DNA from: Labrenzia sp. THAF82
GTDB taxonomy: Bacteria > Pseudomonadota > Alphaproteobacteria > Rhizobiales > Stappiaceae
Assembly (NCBI RefSeq): GCF_009363435.1
Contig: NZ_CP045354.1
Span: 2,694,501 to 2,758,500, forward strand
DNA length: 64,000 bases
Reading direction: 5' to 3'
In this document: piece after piece, positions 26,024 to 35,303 of the stretch
How positions within the stretch are numbered: the first letter of the stretch is position 1
Layout of the letters: every line of letters starts with the position of its first letter
Notes under the pieces: model-generated
Databases searched by the model: none
Seen by the model: the letters and a program-made list of their open reading frames with translations, nothing else
Told to the model about the DNA's origin: nothing
Position numbers and translations under genes: made by a program

Positions 26024-26347
26024 ATGAACACATTCGACAAGCGCGAGCAGGGTTTTGAAAGCAAGTTTGCGCATGACGAGGAGCTGCGGTTCAAAGCAAC
26101 CGCCCGGCGCAACAAGTTGCTGGGTCTGTGGGCGGCAGGTCTCTTCGGGTACGAAGGCGAAAAAGCAGAGGAATACGCCAAGGAAGTTGTTCGTGCAGAT
26201 TTTGACGAGCCGGGCGACGAAGACGTGTTCCGCAAAATCCGCGGTGATTTCGACAGCAACAATGTCGAACAGTCCGATCATCAGATTCGCCGCACCATGG
26301 ACGAGTTGATGCATCAGGCAATTGAGCAGATCCAGAACGAAGGTTAA
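26024..26347 (+). CDS. DUF1476 protein, F1F0-ATPase zeta-subunit type inhibitor
   Basis: A 107-residue helical acidic protein with the DUF1476 signature: FDKREQGFESKFAHDEELRFKATARRNKLLGLWAA. Members are the zeta subunit that inhibits the F1-ATPase in alphaproteobacteria such as Paracoccus. The second in-frame ATG (26024) is chosen because it is 9 bases from GGAG and matches family starts; the ATG at 26018 is too close. Monocistronic, with its own terminator. Confidence 0.9.
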   Translation: MNTFDKREQGFESKFAHDEELRFKATARRNKLLGLWAAGLFGYEGEKAEEYAKEVVRADFDEPGDEDVFRKIRGDFDSNNVEQSDHQIRRTMDELMHQAIEQIQNEG

Positions 26348-26377
26348 GTCCTTCGCGAAAGCCTGCAATCGATCTTG

Positions 26378-26409
26378 AGCGTCTGCCCGACACGGGCGGG
26401 CGCTTTTTC
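26378..26409 (+). terminator. Intrinsic terminator of the DUF1476 gene
   Basis: AGCGTCTGCCCG (26378-26389) pairs with CGGGCGGGCGCT (26393-26404), including two G-U pairs, and is followed by a run of T to 26408. Confidence 0.75.
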
Positions 26410-26514
26410 TGTTTAAAGCGGAATAAAAACTACGACAGTTCGGGTCTTTGCACTTGGTGCACTTGCATGCCGAGGGAGGCGTGGCTTTGATGGTTGCCAA
26501 AGAGGAGGCCACCC

Positions 26515-27318
26515 GTGACTGAAGCTACATCGCTTGCTGAAAAACTGCGTTCCGGAAATCCGGTGATTACCGCTTGGTCCGTGCTGGCTGCGCCAATGCT
26601 CACTGAAATGTTTGCAAGGGCCGGTTACCCGGCGGTGACGCTTGATCTTCAGCACGGGATGTATGATTTTGGCGTTGCGTGTGACGCCCTGGCAGCCATT
26701 GCGCTGGGTGGTGCGCACCGGATAGCGCGCATTCCCGTTGGTGATAACGCATTGGCGGGCCGGCTGGTGGATATGGGCGCTGAATGTGTCATCGCACCGA
26801 TGATCAACTCGCGCGCTGAAGCCGTCGACTTCGCCCGGTCGATCAAATACCCACCGGTTGGCGATCGCAGTTGGTCGCCTTATCGCGCGGCTGCACTCTC
26901 TGGCCAGTCTTCTGATGAGTATCTGCAAACTGCCAATTCAAACATTGTATCGCTTGCTATGATCGAGACACTCGAAGCAATCGACGCATTGGACGACATT
27001 CTTTCAGCTGAAGAACTTGATGGAATTTTCGTCGGACCGAGCGATCTGTCATTGTCCTTGTCAAAAGGCGCAGCTCTCGATCCGAACGGTGATGAGACAG
27101 CCGATGCCTGCGCCGAGATTGCACGCAAGGCACGCGATGCCGGCAAGATTGCCGGTATCTTTTGTTTGAGTGCGGAAAAGGTGGAGGAAGCCGTAGATCA
27201 GGGCTTCCGGCTCATTTCGCACGGTATCGACCGAACTTTTGTCGGCGAAGGTGCAAGCACCGCGCTCGATGAAGTCAGAGAATATGTTTCTGCCAGCTCG
27301 GATGATTTCGGTTATTGA
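26515..27318 (+). CDS. HpcH/HpaI-family aldolase/citrate lyase
   Basis: A 267-residue metal-dependent class II pyruvate aldolase of the HpcH/HpaI type. It shows VTLDLQHGMYDF, APMINSRAEAVDFARSIKYPPVGDRSW, SLAMIETLEAIDALDDIL and the GIFVGPSDLSLSLSK signature with its metal and substrate ligands. Probably cleaves a 2-keto-3-deoxy acid or related compound. The start is the GTG at 26515 after AGGAGG; the apparent TTG start at 26494 has no such signal. Stands alone. Confidence 0.85.
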   Translation: MTEATSLAEKLRSGNPVITAWSVLAAPMLTEMFARAGYPAVTLDLQHGMYDFGVACDALAAIALGGAHRIARIPVGDNALAGRLVDMGAECVIAPMINSRAEAVDFARSIKYPPVGDRSWSPYRAAALSGQSSDEYLQTANSNIVSLAMIETLEAIDALDDILSAEELDGIFVGPSDLSLSLSKGAALDPNGDETADACAEIARKARDAGKIAGIFCLSAEKVEEAVDQGFRLISHGIDRTFVGEGASTALDEVREYVSASSDDFGY

Positions 27319-27326
27319 GAAGTAAC

Positions 27327-27881
27327 CTAGCCGAGTTTTTTCATGAAATGGGCGAAGGACATCATGCCTTCAGGCCAGGGGCCATGGCCGCTTTCCAGGT
27401 TGATATGACCGGCTTCACCGGCATCTTGAAAAGTGGTGCCCCAGGCTTCGGAAAAATGCTGCGCCCGCTCGTAGTCGCAATATGGATCATTCCGGCTTGC
27501 TACCAGATGCGTCGCAAAGGGCAGGGGATCTGACGGGATCGGTTTGAAGTCGCCGCCATCAAATTCATCCACCAGGCCCTTACGGTCCCAATCCGACGGA
27601 GCCACAAGATAAGCGCCCTTGATCTTGTCCTTCAGGACATGTGCACCGTGGGCCACAAGGATACAACCTAGCGAATGCGCAACGAGCACGACTGGCTTTT
27701 TCGCAGCGTCAATTTCACTTACCAACGTATCCAGCCACTCTTTTTTGCTCGGCGTGTGCAACTCGGCCTGCTTGACTAAACGTGCGGTCGGCATCTTGTC
27801 CCGCCAACGCAACAGCCAGTGTCCGGGGAGCGTTTTGCCATAACCTGGAATGAGCAGAATATCGGTTTCTGAAATTTTCAT
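27327..27881 (-). CDS. RBBP9/YdeN-type alpha/beta hydrolase
   Basis: A 184-residue serine hydrolase. It opens with ILLIPGYGKTLPGHWLLRWRD, has the nucleophile elbow AHSLGC, and ends with the HINLESGHGPWPEG region carrying the catalytic histidine; LVASRNDPYC holds the acid. This is the RBBP9/YdeN pattern. The ATG at 27881 is preferred to the upstream 27953 frame opening. Its natural substrate is unknown. Confidence 0.8.
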   Translation of the reverse strand: MKISETDILLIPGYGKTLPGHWLLRWRDKMPTARLVKQAELHTPSKKEWLDTLVSEIDAAKKPVVLVAHSLGCILVAHGAHVLKDKIKGAYLVAPSDWDRKGLVDEFDGGDFKPIPSDPLPFATHLVASRNDPYCDYERAQHFSEAWGTTFQDAGEAGHINLESGHGPWPEGMMSFAHFMKKLG

Positions 27882-27907
27882 GGATCGTCCTGATCGCCAA
27901 ATTGCTG

Positions 27908-28051
27908 CTACGAAAGTGGGCCGAAATAACCTTGCTGAAAGGCTTGTGCCCACCCGGATCTGCCGTATTTTTCAGCTTCCCGCGCAGCGGTGTCACTGTC
28001 ATAGGCTAGGTATTTCTGTTGGAATGTCCAACCCTTGGCGTTTCTGGTCAT
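27908..28051 (-). CDS. 47-residue ORF filling the gap between two hydrolase genes
   Basis: Reads MTRNAKGWTFQQKYLAYD, then an Ala/Glu-rich helix and FQQGYFGPLS. It fits exactly between the phosphoesterase stop (28061) and the RBBP9-type start (27881), in the same orientation. Composition looks protein-like, but there is no clear ribosome binding site and no family was recognised. Confidence 0.35.
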   Translation of the reverse strand: MTRNAKGWTFQQKYLAYDSDTAAREAEKYGRSGWAQAFQQGYFGPLS

Positions 28052-28060
28052 CAACGCATA

Positions 28061-28657
28061 TTACGCGCGCCTGTCGCCAACTTCTCCTGCGAGGTAGCGC
28101 GGGTGCTGACTATCGAAAGACGGGAACCCGACGGTGCCGGGATTAAGCAGTGTCTGTCCTGACGACTGCAGGGAGATGATGCGCGGAATGTGACTGTGAC
28201 CGGTACAGACGACCTGCGCCTGCTCACCATTCAGTTCCACCAGCAAGGTTTTTTCATCCGGTTGATGACCTTTCGGTCCTTCGTTCTTTTCCGTGAGATA
28301 GCGATCGTCATCTTCCGGCGTTCCGTGGACCAAAAGAACCTCGTCGGTCAGTCTGATCGTCGGGGACGTTGTTCGGAGCCAATCAAGGCTTTGGGTGGTG
28401 AGCCGTTCAGCGGCAAATCGGTCAGTCGGCCCCATTTTCTCAACCGGGTCATCCAGAATGAAACGATCATGGTTGCCGCGAACGGTCGGCCACGCGGTTT
28501 CGCGAAGAATGACGGCTGTCTCTTCCGGCCACAGGGGGCCGGCAAGGCAGTCGCCAAGATTGACGACGCAATCAGGCGCTTCCTTTTTGATGTCTGCGAG
28601 GACGGCTTCCAGTGCCAGGACATTGCCATGAATGTCTGAGACTACGGCGATTTTCAT
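28061..28657 (-). CDS. Calcineurin-like metallophosphoesterase (YfcE type)
   Basis: A 198-residue two-metal phosphoesterase. The metal-binding motifs are in order: VVSDIHGN (D-x-H), NLGDCLAGP (GD), VRGNHDRF (GNHD), then LLVHGTPED and CTGHSHIPR with the later histidines. It is the YfcE/MJ0936-like type that hydrolyses phosphodiesters. First of a small cluster transcribed towards the RBBP9-type hydrolase. Confidence 0.85.
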   Translation of the reverse strand: MKIAVVSDIHGNVLALEAVLADIKKEAPDCVVNLGDCLAGPLWPEETAVILRETAWPTVRGNHDRFILDDPVEKMGPTDRFAAERLTTQSLDWLRTTSPTIRLTDEVLLVHGTPEDDDRYLTEKNEGPKGHQPDEKTLLVELNGEQAQVVCTGHSHIPRIISLQSSGQTLLNPGTVGFPSFDSQHPRYLAGEVGDRRA

Positions 28658-28844
28658 CTCGTCGCTCCGCGGGTCTTGTGAACCACCTTAAATGACGGCC
28701 CGGTCACTGCACCCGGTGCTGCCCGGGCTGCGCAAAGGCCGATCCGATTTTGAGTGGTGTTAAAAAGACCCTGGTCTTGAAAAGCGCAAGCCATGACCTT
28801 CTTTGTGGACATGGCCCGGTGAGGTTCCAACACCCCTGTCTGGC

Positions 28845-30173
28845 TTACGCTTCGCCAAACACCCGTTCGAAAATGACGTCGACATTCTTGGTGTGGTAGC
28901 CAAGGTCGAAGCGGTCGCGGATTTGCTCTTCTGACAAATAGCCGCGCACGTCTTCATCGCTCAGGAGTTCGCTCAGGAAATCGATCGAAGCGGCCCCGGC
29001 GACCTGGTAGCTGTCCCAGACTTTCATCGCGTTGCGCTGAACAAGGCGGTATGCGTCCTCACGGGAAGAACCGGCTTGGGTCAGTGCGAGCAGAATACGC
29101 TGGGAGTGAACAAGTCCGCCCAGACGGTCCATGTTCCCAATCATGCGCTCCGGGTAAACCATCAGCTTGTCGATAACTCCGGTGAGGCGGGCCAATGCGA
29201 AATCTAGCGTAATCGTCGCGTCTGGACCGATCATGCGTTCAACAGAGGAATGCGAGATGTCGCGCTCGTGCCAAAGGGCAACGTTTTCCATGGCTGGAAT
29301 GGAATAGCCGCGTACAAGTCTGGCCAGGCCGGTCAGATTCTCGGTCAGAACCGGGTTGCGTTTGTGCGGCATTGCCGATGAGCCCTTCTGGCCTTTGGAG
29401 AAGAACTCCTCAGCTTCCAGCACTTCGGTTCTCTGCAGGTGGCGGATTTCGGTCGCAACACGTTCAATCGAGGACGCGATAACGCCGAGCGTCGCGAAAT
29501 ACATGGCATGCCGGTCACGCGGGATAACCTGCGTCGAAACAGGTTCAGCCTTCAAGCCCATCGCCTCGGCAACGTGCTCTTCGACGCTTGGATCGATATT
29601 TGCGAATGTTCCGACAGCGCCTGAGATGGCGCATGTGGCGATTTCCTCGCGAGCTGCTTCAAGACGTGTCTTGCAGCGGTCGAATTCGGCATAGGCTTCC
29701 GCCATCTTCAGGCCGAAGGTGACCGGCTCGGCGTGGATGCCGTGAGAGCGGCCAATACAGACGGTTTCCTTGTGTTCCATGGCACGGCGCTTGAGCGCTT
29801 CAAGCAGTGCGTCCATGTCGTCCAGCAAGATGTCTGTGGCCTTGACCAGCTGAACATTGAAGCAGGTGTCCAGAACGTCGGACGAAGTCATTCCCTGGTG
29901 CACAAAGCGTGCATCCGGGCCGACGATTTCGGCCAGGTGGGTCAAAAAGGCGATAACGTCGTGTTTCGTTTCGCGCTCGATCTCATCAATCCGATCAATG
30001 TCGAACGTGGCGTTGCCGCCCTTTTCCCAAATGGTCTTGGCAGCTTCCTTGGGGATCACGCCCAGGTCAGCCAAGGCATCGCACGCATGGGCTTCGATCT
30101 CGAACCAGATCCGGAATTTCGATTCCGGCGACCAGATGGACACCATGTCGGGGCGGGAGTAGCGCGGGATCAT
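28845..30173 (-). CDS. purB: Adenylosuccinate lyase PurB
   Basis: Catalyses two fumarate-releasing steps in purine synthesis, at SAICAR and at adenylosuccinate. The 442-residue length is standard. The N-terminal MIPRYSRPDMVSIWSPE is typical. The active-site region HQGMTSSDVLDT and the fumarase/aspartase-superfamily signature SSAMPHKRNP are intact. Preceded by a divergent Nudix gene. It completes the local set of purine genes (purL, Q, S, C, B). Confidence 0.95.
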   Translation of the reverse strand: MIPRYSRPDMVSIWSPESKFRIWFEIEAHACDALADLGVIPKEAAKTIWEKGGNATFDIDRIDEIERETKHDVIAFLTHLAEIVGPDARFVHQGMTSSDVLDTCFNVQLVKATDILLDDMDALLEALKRRAMEHKETVCIGRSHGIHAEPVTFGLKMAEAYAEFDRCKTRLEAAREEIATCAISGAVGTFANIDPSVEEHVAEAMGLKAEPVSTQVIPRDRHAMYFATLGVIASSIERVATEIRHLQRTEVLEAEEFFSKGQKGSSAMPHKRNPVLTENLTGLARLVRGYSIPAMENVALWHERDISHSSVERMIGPDATITLDFALARLTGVIDKLMVYPERMIGNMDRLGGLVHSQRILLALTQAGSSREDAYRLVQRNAMKVWDSYQVAGAASIDFLSELLSDEDVRGYLSEEQIRDRFDLGYHTKNVDVIFERVFGEA

Positions 30174-30326
30174 CGCTGGCAGGACCTCATTTTCAAGAAA
30201 TATGGCGCCGGAATAGCAGAGGGGGGCGGCCCCTTCAATGGAGACGACCGGATTTTGCTTGCAGGCCGGGGGACAATATGGATTTTACCGTTCTGAAAGG
30301 CTGCAATCGGGACTGAGGAGAACGAG

Positions 30327-30809
30327 ATGGCGATCTGGCGACCGGCTAACGCCATATCCGTGAAGGCGCTCGCACTTATCTGGCAGGATGACGCATTGCT
30401 GATGTTCGATGTCCATGACGATGCCGGGCGCGTCAAGGGGATGCGCCCACTCGGCGGGACAGTCGAATTCGGCGAACCTTGGCGGGATGCGCTCCAGCGA
30501 GAGTTCCTGGAAGAGCTTGGCGCCAGGATCGACCTTCTCGACAGCTATTTTGTGATGGAAAATATCTACGAGCATCACGGTGTGCTCGGCCACGAGATTG
30601 CTTTTCTGTGCCACGCTCATTTTGTGGACAACAGCTACTACAGGAAAGATACGATTGCGTTTGAAGAGAGCGATGAGACCGTCGCGACCGCCAAATGGAT
30701 CACTCTGGACGAACTGGATGCCAAACAGTTGGAGCTTTATCCCACCGGATTGAGGGAAAGGCTGGTGAAGCCGGAGGACGCACGCAAGTCAGGCCGCTTA
30801 TTCAGCTGA
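30327..30809 (+). CDS. Nudix hydrolase
   Basis: A 160-residue Nudix pyrophosphohydrolase. The box matches the consensus G-x5-E-x7-REUxEExGU exactly, within GTVEFGEPWRDALQREFLEELGA. It hydrolyses a nucleoside diphosphate linked to some moiety; substrate not predictable. A good ribosome binding site (GAGGAGA) precedes the ATG. Convergent with the APC permease. Confidence 0.9.
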   Translation: MAIWRPANAISVKALALIWQDDALLMFDVHDDAGRVKGMRPLGGTVEFGEPWRDALQREFLEELGARIDLLDSYFVMENIYEHHGVLGHEIAFLCHAHFVDNSYYRKDTIAFEESDETVATAKWITLDELDAKQLELYPTGLRERLVKPEDARKSGRLFS

Positions 30810-30815
30810 TTTGGA

Positions 30816-32435
30816 TCAGAACCTGAACTCCGAACGCTCGGCAGGTCCGTCTTCGGGGTCGTCATATTCGGAGAATTCGTCCAACTCTTCCTCTGCGATG
30901 TAATAGTCGAACTTTTCCTTGTTGAGCCGCGACCGAAAAGCATAAACGAAGACCGCCCCGGAAAGCAGGCTCACGGCAACAATGTCTGGCCCGACCGGTA
31001 TAACGCCGGTGCCACCCCCGAAAGAGCCGAGATAGGACAGAGTGAACAGCCCGATGATGAAGGGCACCAGCCACCGTGCTTCACGCCAGTCCAGAGTTTC
31101 AAATCCAAGTTTGCTGCCTCGATAAACCAAAAGGATAAGCCCCAAGAGAAGGCAAATGCTGAGATGCAGCATCGTGTCCCAGCCACTCCAATAGATGATC
31201 AGGCTGGCGATGATGAAAGCCATACAGCTTGTGATCGGTGCAGCGGGCAGAACAAAGGCTCTGGGTGCTTCAGGAAGCAAGCGGCGAAATGCCAGCACAG
31301 CCACCGGTCCGACCACGAAGGAAAAGACGATTGATGACGTATTGAGCGCCAAGATTTCCTTGAACGGCAAAGCGACAAAAAACAGGGACGCCACGGCAAA
31401 GTTCACCAGCAGGGAAAAGAGAGGCACTCCGCGGTTCGACAGTGTTTCCATGAATTTTGGGAACAGTCCGTTCTGAGCCATGGCTAGGCCCAGCCTTGCA
31501 TTGGATCCGACTGAGACAAGGGCGGAGGCAAAGCTTGATATGCGGGCGCTTGTATCCAGGATGCTGACAACCCAAAGAGCACCGATCGCCGTGGCCAAGG
31601 CCGCCAGCGGACCCAATTCGCCCGAGAAATGAAGTTCCGGCCAGCCCTTTTGCAATTGTGAATGGTCCAGTGCCCCAAGAAAGGCCAGCTGCAGTCCTCC
31701 ATAGATGATCAAACAAATCATCAGACTGAGAACAAGTGCCAGTGGAATGTTCACTTTGGGGTTTTTGGCCTCGCCCGCCAAATCAATGACATGGCGAAAA
31801 CCGATCAGCGCAAAAATGACGCCACCTGTGGAGATGGCGGATAAGATGCCTTTGAGGCCCTCTGGTGCAAAACCTCCATATTCGCTGAAATTGGAAATGC
31901 GGAACTCGGAGGTGAGAATGACCGCAGCAAGAGACAGCGGGACGATGATCTTGACCCAGGTCAGTGCCGTGTTGACCCTGGCAAAAAATCTGACGCCGAA
32001 TGCATTCACGACCGTGAAGATCAGCAGAAGCAGACAGGCGACGGCAAGACCGACCGCCGACAGGTTGCTGTCGGGCGCATAGAGCCAGGGAGCCATGCCC
32101 TTGGAATATCTCAGAACGGCTTCCACTTCGATGGCCGCTGCGGTGTTGTATCCAACCCATGCCGTCCACCCCATGGTCATGGAAACGACAGAACCATGCG
32201 AAAAGTGCGGCACCCGGCCAATTCCGCCGGCGACTGGCAGAATTGTCGCGATTTCGGCAAATGTTGCAGCCAGCAACAGCATGGAAATTCCGCCGATCAA
32301 CCAGGCGATCAGGGCAGATGGCCCTGCAGCCTGTGCAGCCAGCAGCGGCGCGAAGAGCCAACCGGACCCCAAAATTCCGCTGATCGCGACAAAGGTAAGA
32401 CCGAGCAGGCCAATGCTGCGTTGCATATGCGCCAA
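30816..32435 (-). CDS. APC-superfamily amino acid permease
   Basis: A 539-residue transporter with about 12-13 transmembrane helices. Helix 1 carries the unwound glycine motif ISGILGSGWLFAP. The C-terminal tail is highly acidic (EEELDEFSEYDDPEDGP). Likely an amino acid or polyamine importer or antiporter of the inner membrane. The open frame begins with a TTG well spaced from GGGGGA; an ATG lies three codons later, at 32426. Confidence 0.85.
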   Translation of the reverse strand: MAHMQRSIGLLGLTFVAISGILGSGWLFAPLLAAQAAGPSALIAWLIGGISMLLLAATFAEIATILPVAGGIGRVPHFSHGSVVSMTMGWTAWVGYNTAAAIEVEAVLRYSKGMAPWLYAPDSNLSAVGLAVACLLLLIFTVVNAFGVRFFARVNTALTWVKIIVPLSLAAVILTSEFRISNFSEYGGFAPEGLKGILSAISTGGVIFALIGFRHVIDLAGEAKNPKVNIPLALVLSLMICLIIYGGLQLAFLGALDHSQLQKGWPELHFSGELGPLAALATAIGALWVVSILDTSARISSFASALVSVGSNARLGLAMAQNGLFPKFMETLSNRGVPLFSLLVNFAVASLFFVALPFKEILALNTSSIVFSFVVGPVAVLAFRRLLPEAPRAFVLPAAPITSCMAFIIASLIIYWSGWDTMLHLSICLLLGLILLVYRGSKLGFETLDWREARWLVPFIIGLFTLSYLGSFGGGTGVIPVGPDIVAVSLLSGAVFVYAFRSRLNKEKFDYYIAEEELDEFSEYDDPEDGPAERSEFRF

Positions 32436-32598
32436 GACGATTCCCCCAATCTTAGGCCTTGAAGGACCTTAGCCGAGGAGTTGCCGTAACGGATAGACGG
32501 TTGACGCAAGTTATAGGGAACTATTTTGGCGAGCAGGGATGCCGCTCTACCAGCAACTTTTTCTCAGCCAGAACTGGTTCCAAAAAGCTCAATACGGC

Positions 32599-33270
32599 TC
32601 AGGCGTTTTTCGCTGCCGTTCTGATCGCAGAAATATTCTGCGAATAGCTCTCAATTGAACCGCCTTTGAACACTGCGGAACCGGCTACAAGAACATTTGC
32701 GCCAGCAGCAGCAACCAGCGGTGCTGTTTCCGGCGTGACGCCTCCATCGATTTCAAGATCGATTGGCCGGTCTCCGATCATTTCCTTGATACGTTGGGTT
32801 TTTTCGACCTGGGATCCGATGAATTTCTGCCCGCCGAAACCCGGGTTGACCGTCATGACCAAAATCAGATCCAGCCGGTCTAGCACATATTCCAGAACGC
32901 TCTCCGGTGTTGCCGGGTTCAAAGACACGCCAGCTTTCTTGCCAAGACCACGGATGGCCTGAAGGGACCGGTCCAGGTGCTTGGTTGCTTCCGCATGTAC
33001 AGTGATAATATCGGAGCCTGCCTTGGCGAAGGCTTCCAGATAAGGATCACACGGTTCAATCATCAAGTGGGTGTCGAAGACCTTGTCCGTGTGAGGCCGC
33101 AATTTGGCGATGACATCCGGACCAAAGGTGATGTTGGGAACGAAATGGCCGTCCATAACGTCAAGGTGGATCCAGTCGGCTCCTGCCTCGACCACGTCGC
33201 GGACCTCCTGGCCAAGCTTGGAAAAGTCGGAAGCAAGGATTGAAGGGGCGATTTTGATGTCGCGCGGCAT
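32599..33270 (-). CDS. rpe: Ribulose-phosphate 3-epimerase
   Basis: A 223-residue TIM-barrel enzyme that interconverts ribulose 5-phosphate and xylulose 5-phosphate. The motifs are complete: [43 protein letters not shown] and LEIDGGV, followed by the phosphate-binding VAGSAVFKG. Metal ligands include the two histidines and aspartates of those blocks. Preceded by a gene for a secreted DUF2259 protein in the same orientation. Confidence 0.95.
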   Translation of the reverse strand: MPRDIKIAPSILASDFSKLGQEVRDVVEAGADWIHLDVMDGHFVPNITFGPDVIAKLRPHTDKVFDTHLMIEPCDPYLEAFAKAGSDIITVHAEATKHLDRSLQAIRGLGKKAGVSLNPATPESVLEYVLDRLDLILVMTVNPGFGGQKFIGSQVEKTQRIKEMIGDRPIDLEIDGGVTPETAPLVAAAGANVLVAGSAVFKGGSIESYSQNISAIRTAAKNA

Positions 33271-33388
33271 TTTGGTCTCCCAATCGGGCCAAGCGGGGTC
33301 ACTTGGCCGGAAATAGTCTTTGATGCCGCGCTAGCACTTCTGTTGCGCTTGAGCAAGACAGGTGCCGTTGCTCAATCGGTTTAGACGC

Positions 33389-34159
33389 TCAAAGACGTCC
33401 GGTAATCGCCAGGTATCTTCTGTCCGGACCCTCAAAGCCGAGGCTATCCATCTGAATAAGGATCGCGAAGACCGGCGGTGCTTCATCCGGAAAATGCGTG
33501 ACAATCCGTTCGATGCGGTAGCCGAGTGGGCATTTGCGGCTCTTTGGAACACTCGCGTCATTGTTCAAGGTACGGGCAACGCCGTTATGGAGCATCTCCA
33601 GGCGGAACCCCTTGGTTTCAGCACCATAGGAAGCGCATTCGCCGGAGGGCAGCGGATATTCTGTAAGGGTCAGGCGAATGGCGTTTTCGTTGGAAGCATG
33701 AAACTCACGCGGTGCGACGAGCATGTTGTGTGGGTCGGAATTCAGTTCCGTGCGGGGATTGAAGCCGACGGTTCTGCCCTTGCCCGCAATGCCTTGTGTT
33801 TTCAGAAGTTGCTGTGCGGCTGCCCGGTTTTTTGCGCGCGTCTCGTTGAGAGCGGCATCCGCAGCGTTGCCAAGATCAATGTCGACATCGTCCCGCAGCC
33901 GAAAAGGCGAGGGTTTCACCCAGCTGTCGCCGATGACATCGACCACGAATATCTCCGAATAGGGAAAGCCTGATCCGTCCTGAAAACCGTATTGTTCAAA
34001 GGCAAAAAAGTCGCCGTTCTTGGAAAAACCAAGGAGTTGAAAATCCGCGGTATCACCTGCCGATGCGGCCGGTGCGACGAAAAGCCATGCGAGAAGTGCC
34101 ACCAGAAAATGGCGAGCCTTGCCCGGGGGCGAAATTCTGAACCAGTTGCGGTTGGACAC
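33389..34159 (-). CDS. DUF2259 family secreted protein
   Basis: A 256-residue predicted periplasmic protein with a signal peptide (HFLVALLAWLFVAPAASA). The mature part begins GDTADFQLLGFSKNGDFFAFEQYGFQDGSGFPYSEIFVVD, the DUF2259 hallmark. Two cysteines (ECASYG and KCPLGY) may pair. It starts at a GTG six bases after AAGGAG; the open-frame TTG upstream is not supported. Function unknown. Confidence 0.8.
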   Translation of the reverse strand: MSNRNWFRISPPGKARHFLVALLAWLFVAPAASAGDTADFQLLGFSKNGDFFAFEQYGFQDGSGFPYSEIFVVDVIGDSWVKPSPFRLRDDVDIDLGNAADAALNETRAKNRAAAQQLLKTQGIAGKGRTVGFNPRTELNSDPHNMLVAPREFHASNENAIRLTLTEYPLPSGECASYGAETKGFRLEMLHNGVARTLNNDASVPKSRKCPLGYRIERIVTHFPDEAPPVFAILIQMDSLGFEGPDRRYLAITGRL

Positions 34160-34220
34160 GACATTCTCCTTACGTCTCAACACTGTGTGTGTTCGGAAAT
34201 AAGGATAACGGACGCAGCTG

Positions 34221-35195
34221 TCAGGTCTGCTGCGTCACAGTTTTGGCGTTCTGCCGGCAAAACACGCGGACAAACGGTTTCATCATCAAAGGCAGCATGT
34301 AGATCGGGAATTGGCCGACCGCGAACCAGAGAAATGTGAACTCCGGCAGGGTACCGCCGAAGGCAGCCACCATCAGACCCATGTTTCGCGTGCCGCAGGT
34401 ATGGGCAATGGCGTAGGCGTCTTCCCGGCTTGCAGGAGAAAACAACAGCAGCGTAAGTGCGATTTGAACAATGGCCAGACAGAAGGTGAGGGCAGTGATG
34501 CCTAAGGTGAACAAGGGCCTTTCAATGAAACTCTGAGCGACACCGTCCATTGCCGCGATCGCGAAAAAGAGCATCAGCAGTACATTCAAGCCGCTGATAT
34601 GATTGGCGGATCTCGCGAGGCGCTCCTTGCCGGCAATTTTTCGAAACAACAGCGAAAGCGCAAAAGCGCCCACAAGCAGCAATGAGAGCTGCGTTGCCAA
34701 CCCTCCGACGCTCAAGGGCAGGGATGGCCCGAGCATGAGTTCGCCAATAAAGGGGGCGGTAAGCGGCGTGACAATCAATGCGGCGACCGACAATGCGAGA
34801 CTGAGCGTTCCGTCGAGACCGAGAAGATAAATGAAGGCCGGTGCAGCCATAACCGGCGGAGCGGCAGTGGCGATGTAGAGAGCAAGAGCAACGTCGGAGC
34901 CGTGTTCCTTGAGGCCTGAAAACTCGATAAAGGCATAGGTCAAAAGCGGTGCGCCAAGCATCATCCAAACCAGCGCAAGCAGCAAAAGGGCCGGTTTGCG
35001 AAGCCGTTGGCGAATGGCCTGTTGATCAACTCGCAAAAAGGCGAGCGTCAACAGACTGAAGACCGCAAACCCGAGATAGGGACGCAAGGTGGCGGAAAGC
35101 GCTGGCAGGGCCATGCCAATGAAAATGGTTACAGTGAGAGCTGCCGATCCATGGCGGCCAATCCATGCCAAAGCTGCCCCCAGCGGTCGAATCAT
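34221..35195 (-). CDS. Bile acid:sodium symporter-like (BASS) membrane transporter
   Basis: A 324-residue protein with about 10 hydrophobic helices and the BASS-like repeats: TAAPPVMAAPAFIYLLGLDGTLSLALSV in the first half, and AHTCGTRNMGLMVAAFGG (matching the GxRN sodium-site region) in the second. Likely a sodium-dependent organic-anion transporter. It is divergent from a D-amino-acid-dehydrogenase-like gene about 108 bases away, which could use a substrate it imports. Confidence 0.7.
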   Translation of the reverse strand: MIRPLGAALAWIGRHGSAALTVTIFIGMALPALSATLRPYLGFAVFSLLTLAFLRVDQQAIRQRLRKPALLLLALVWMMLGAPLLTYAFIEFSGLKEHGSDVALALYIATAAPPVMAAPAFIYLLGLDGTLSLALSVAALIVTPLTAPFIGELMLGPSLPLSVGGLATQLSLLLVGAFALSLLFRKIAGKERLARSANHISGLNVLLMLFFAIAAMDGVAQSFIERPLFTLGITALTFCLAIVQIALTLLLFSPASREDAYAIAHTCGTRNMGLMVAAFGGTLPEFTFLWFAVGQFPIYMLPLMMKPFVRVFCRQNAKTVTQQT

Positions 35196-35303
35196 TTTAG
35201 GTTGTCTCCTGAAACGTGTGTGGGCAGGCAGTCTTTGCCTCTTAAAGGATCCGGCGTTTCAACACCAGCCGCAAGGTTGTGCGCGGGTGTTGCCGGGACA
35301 AAA

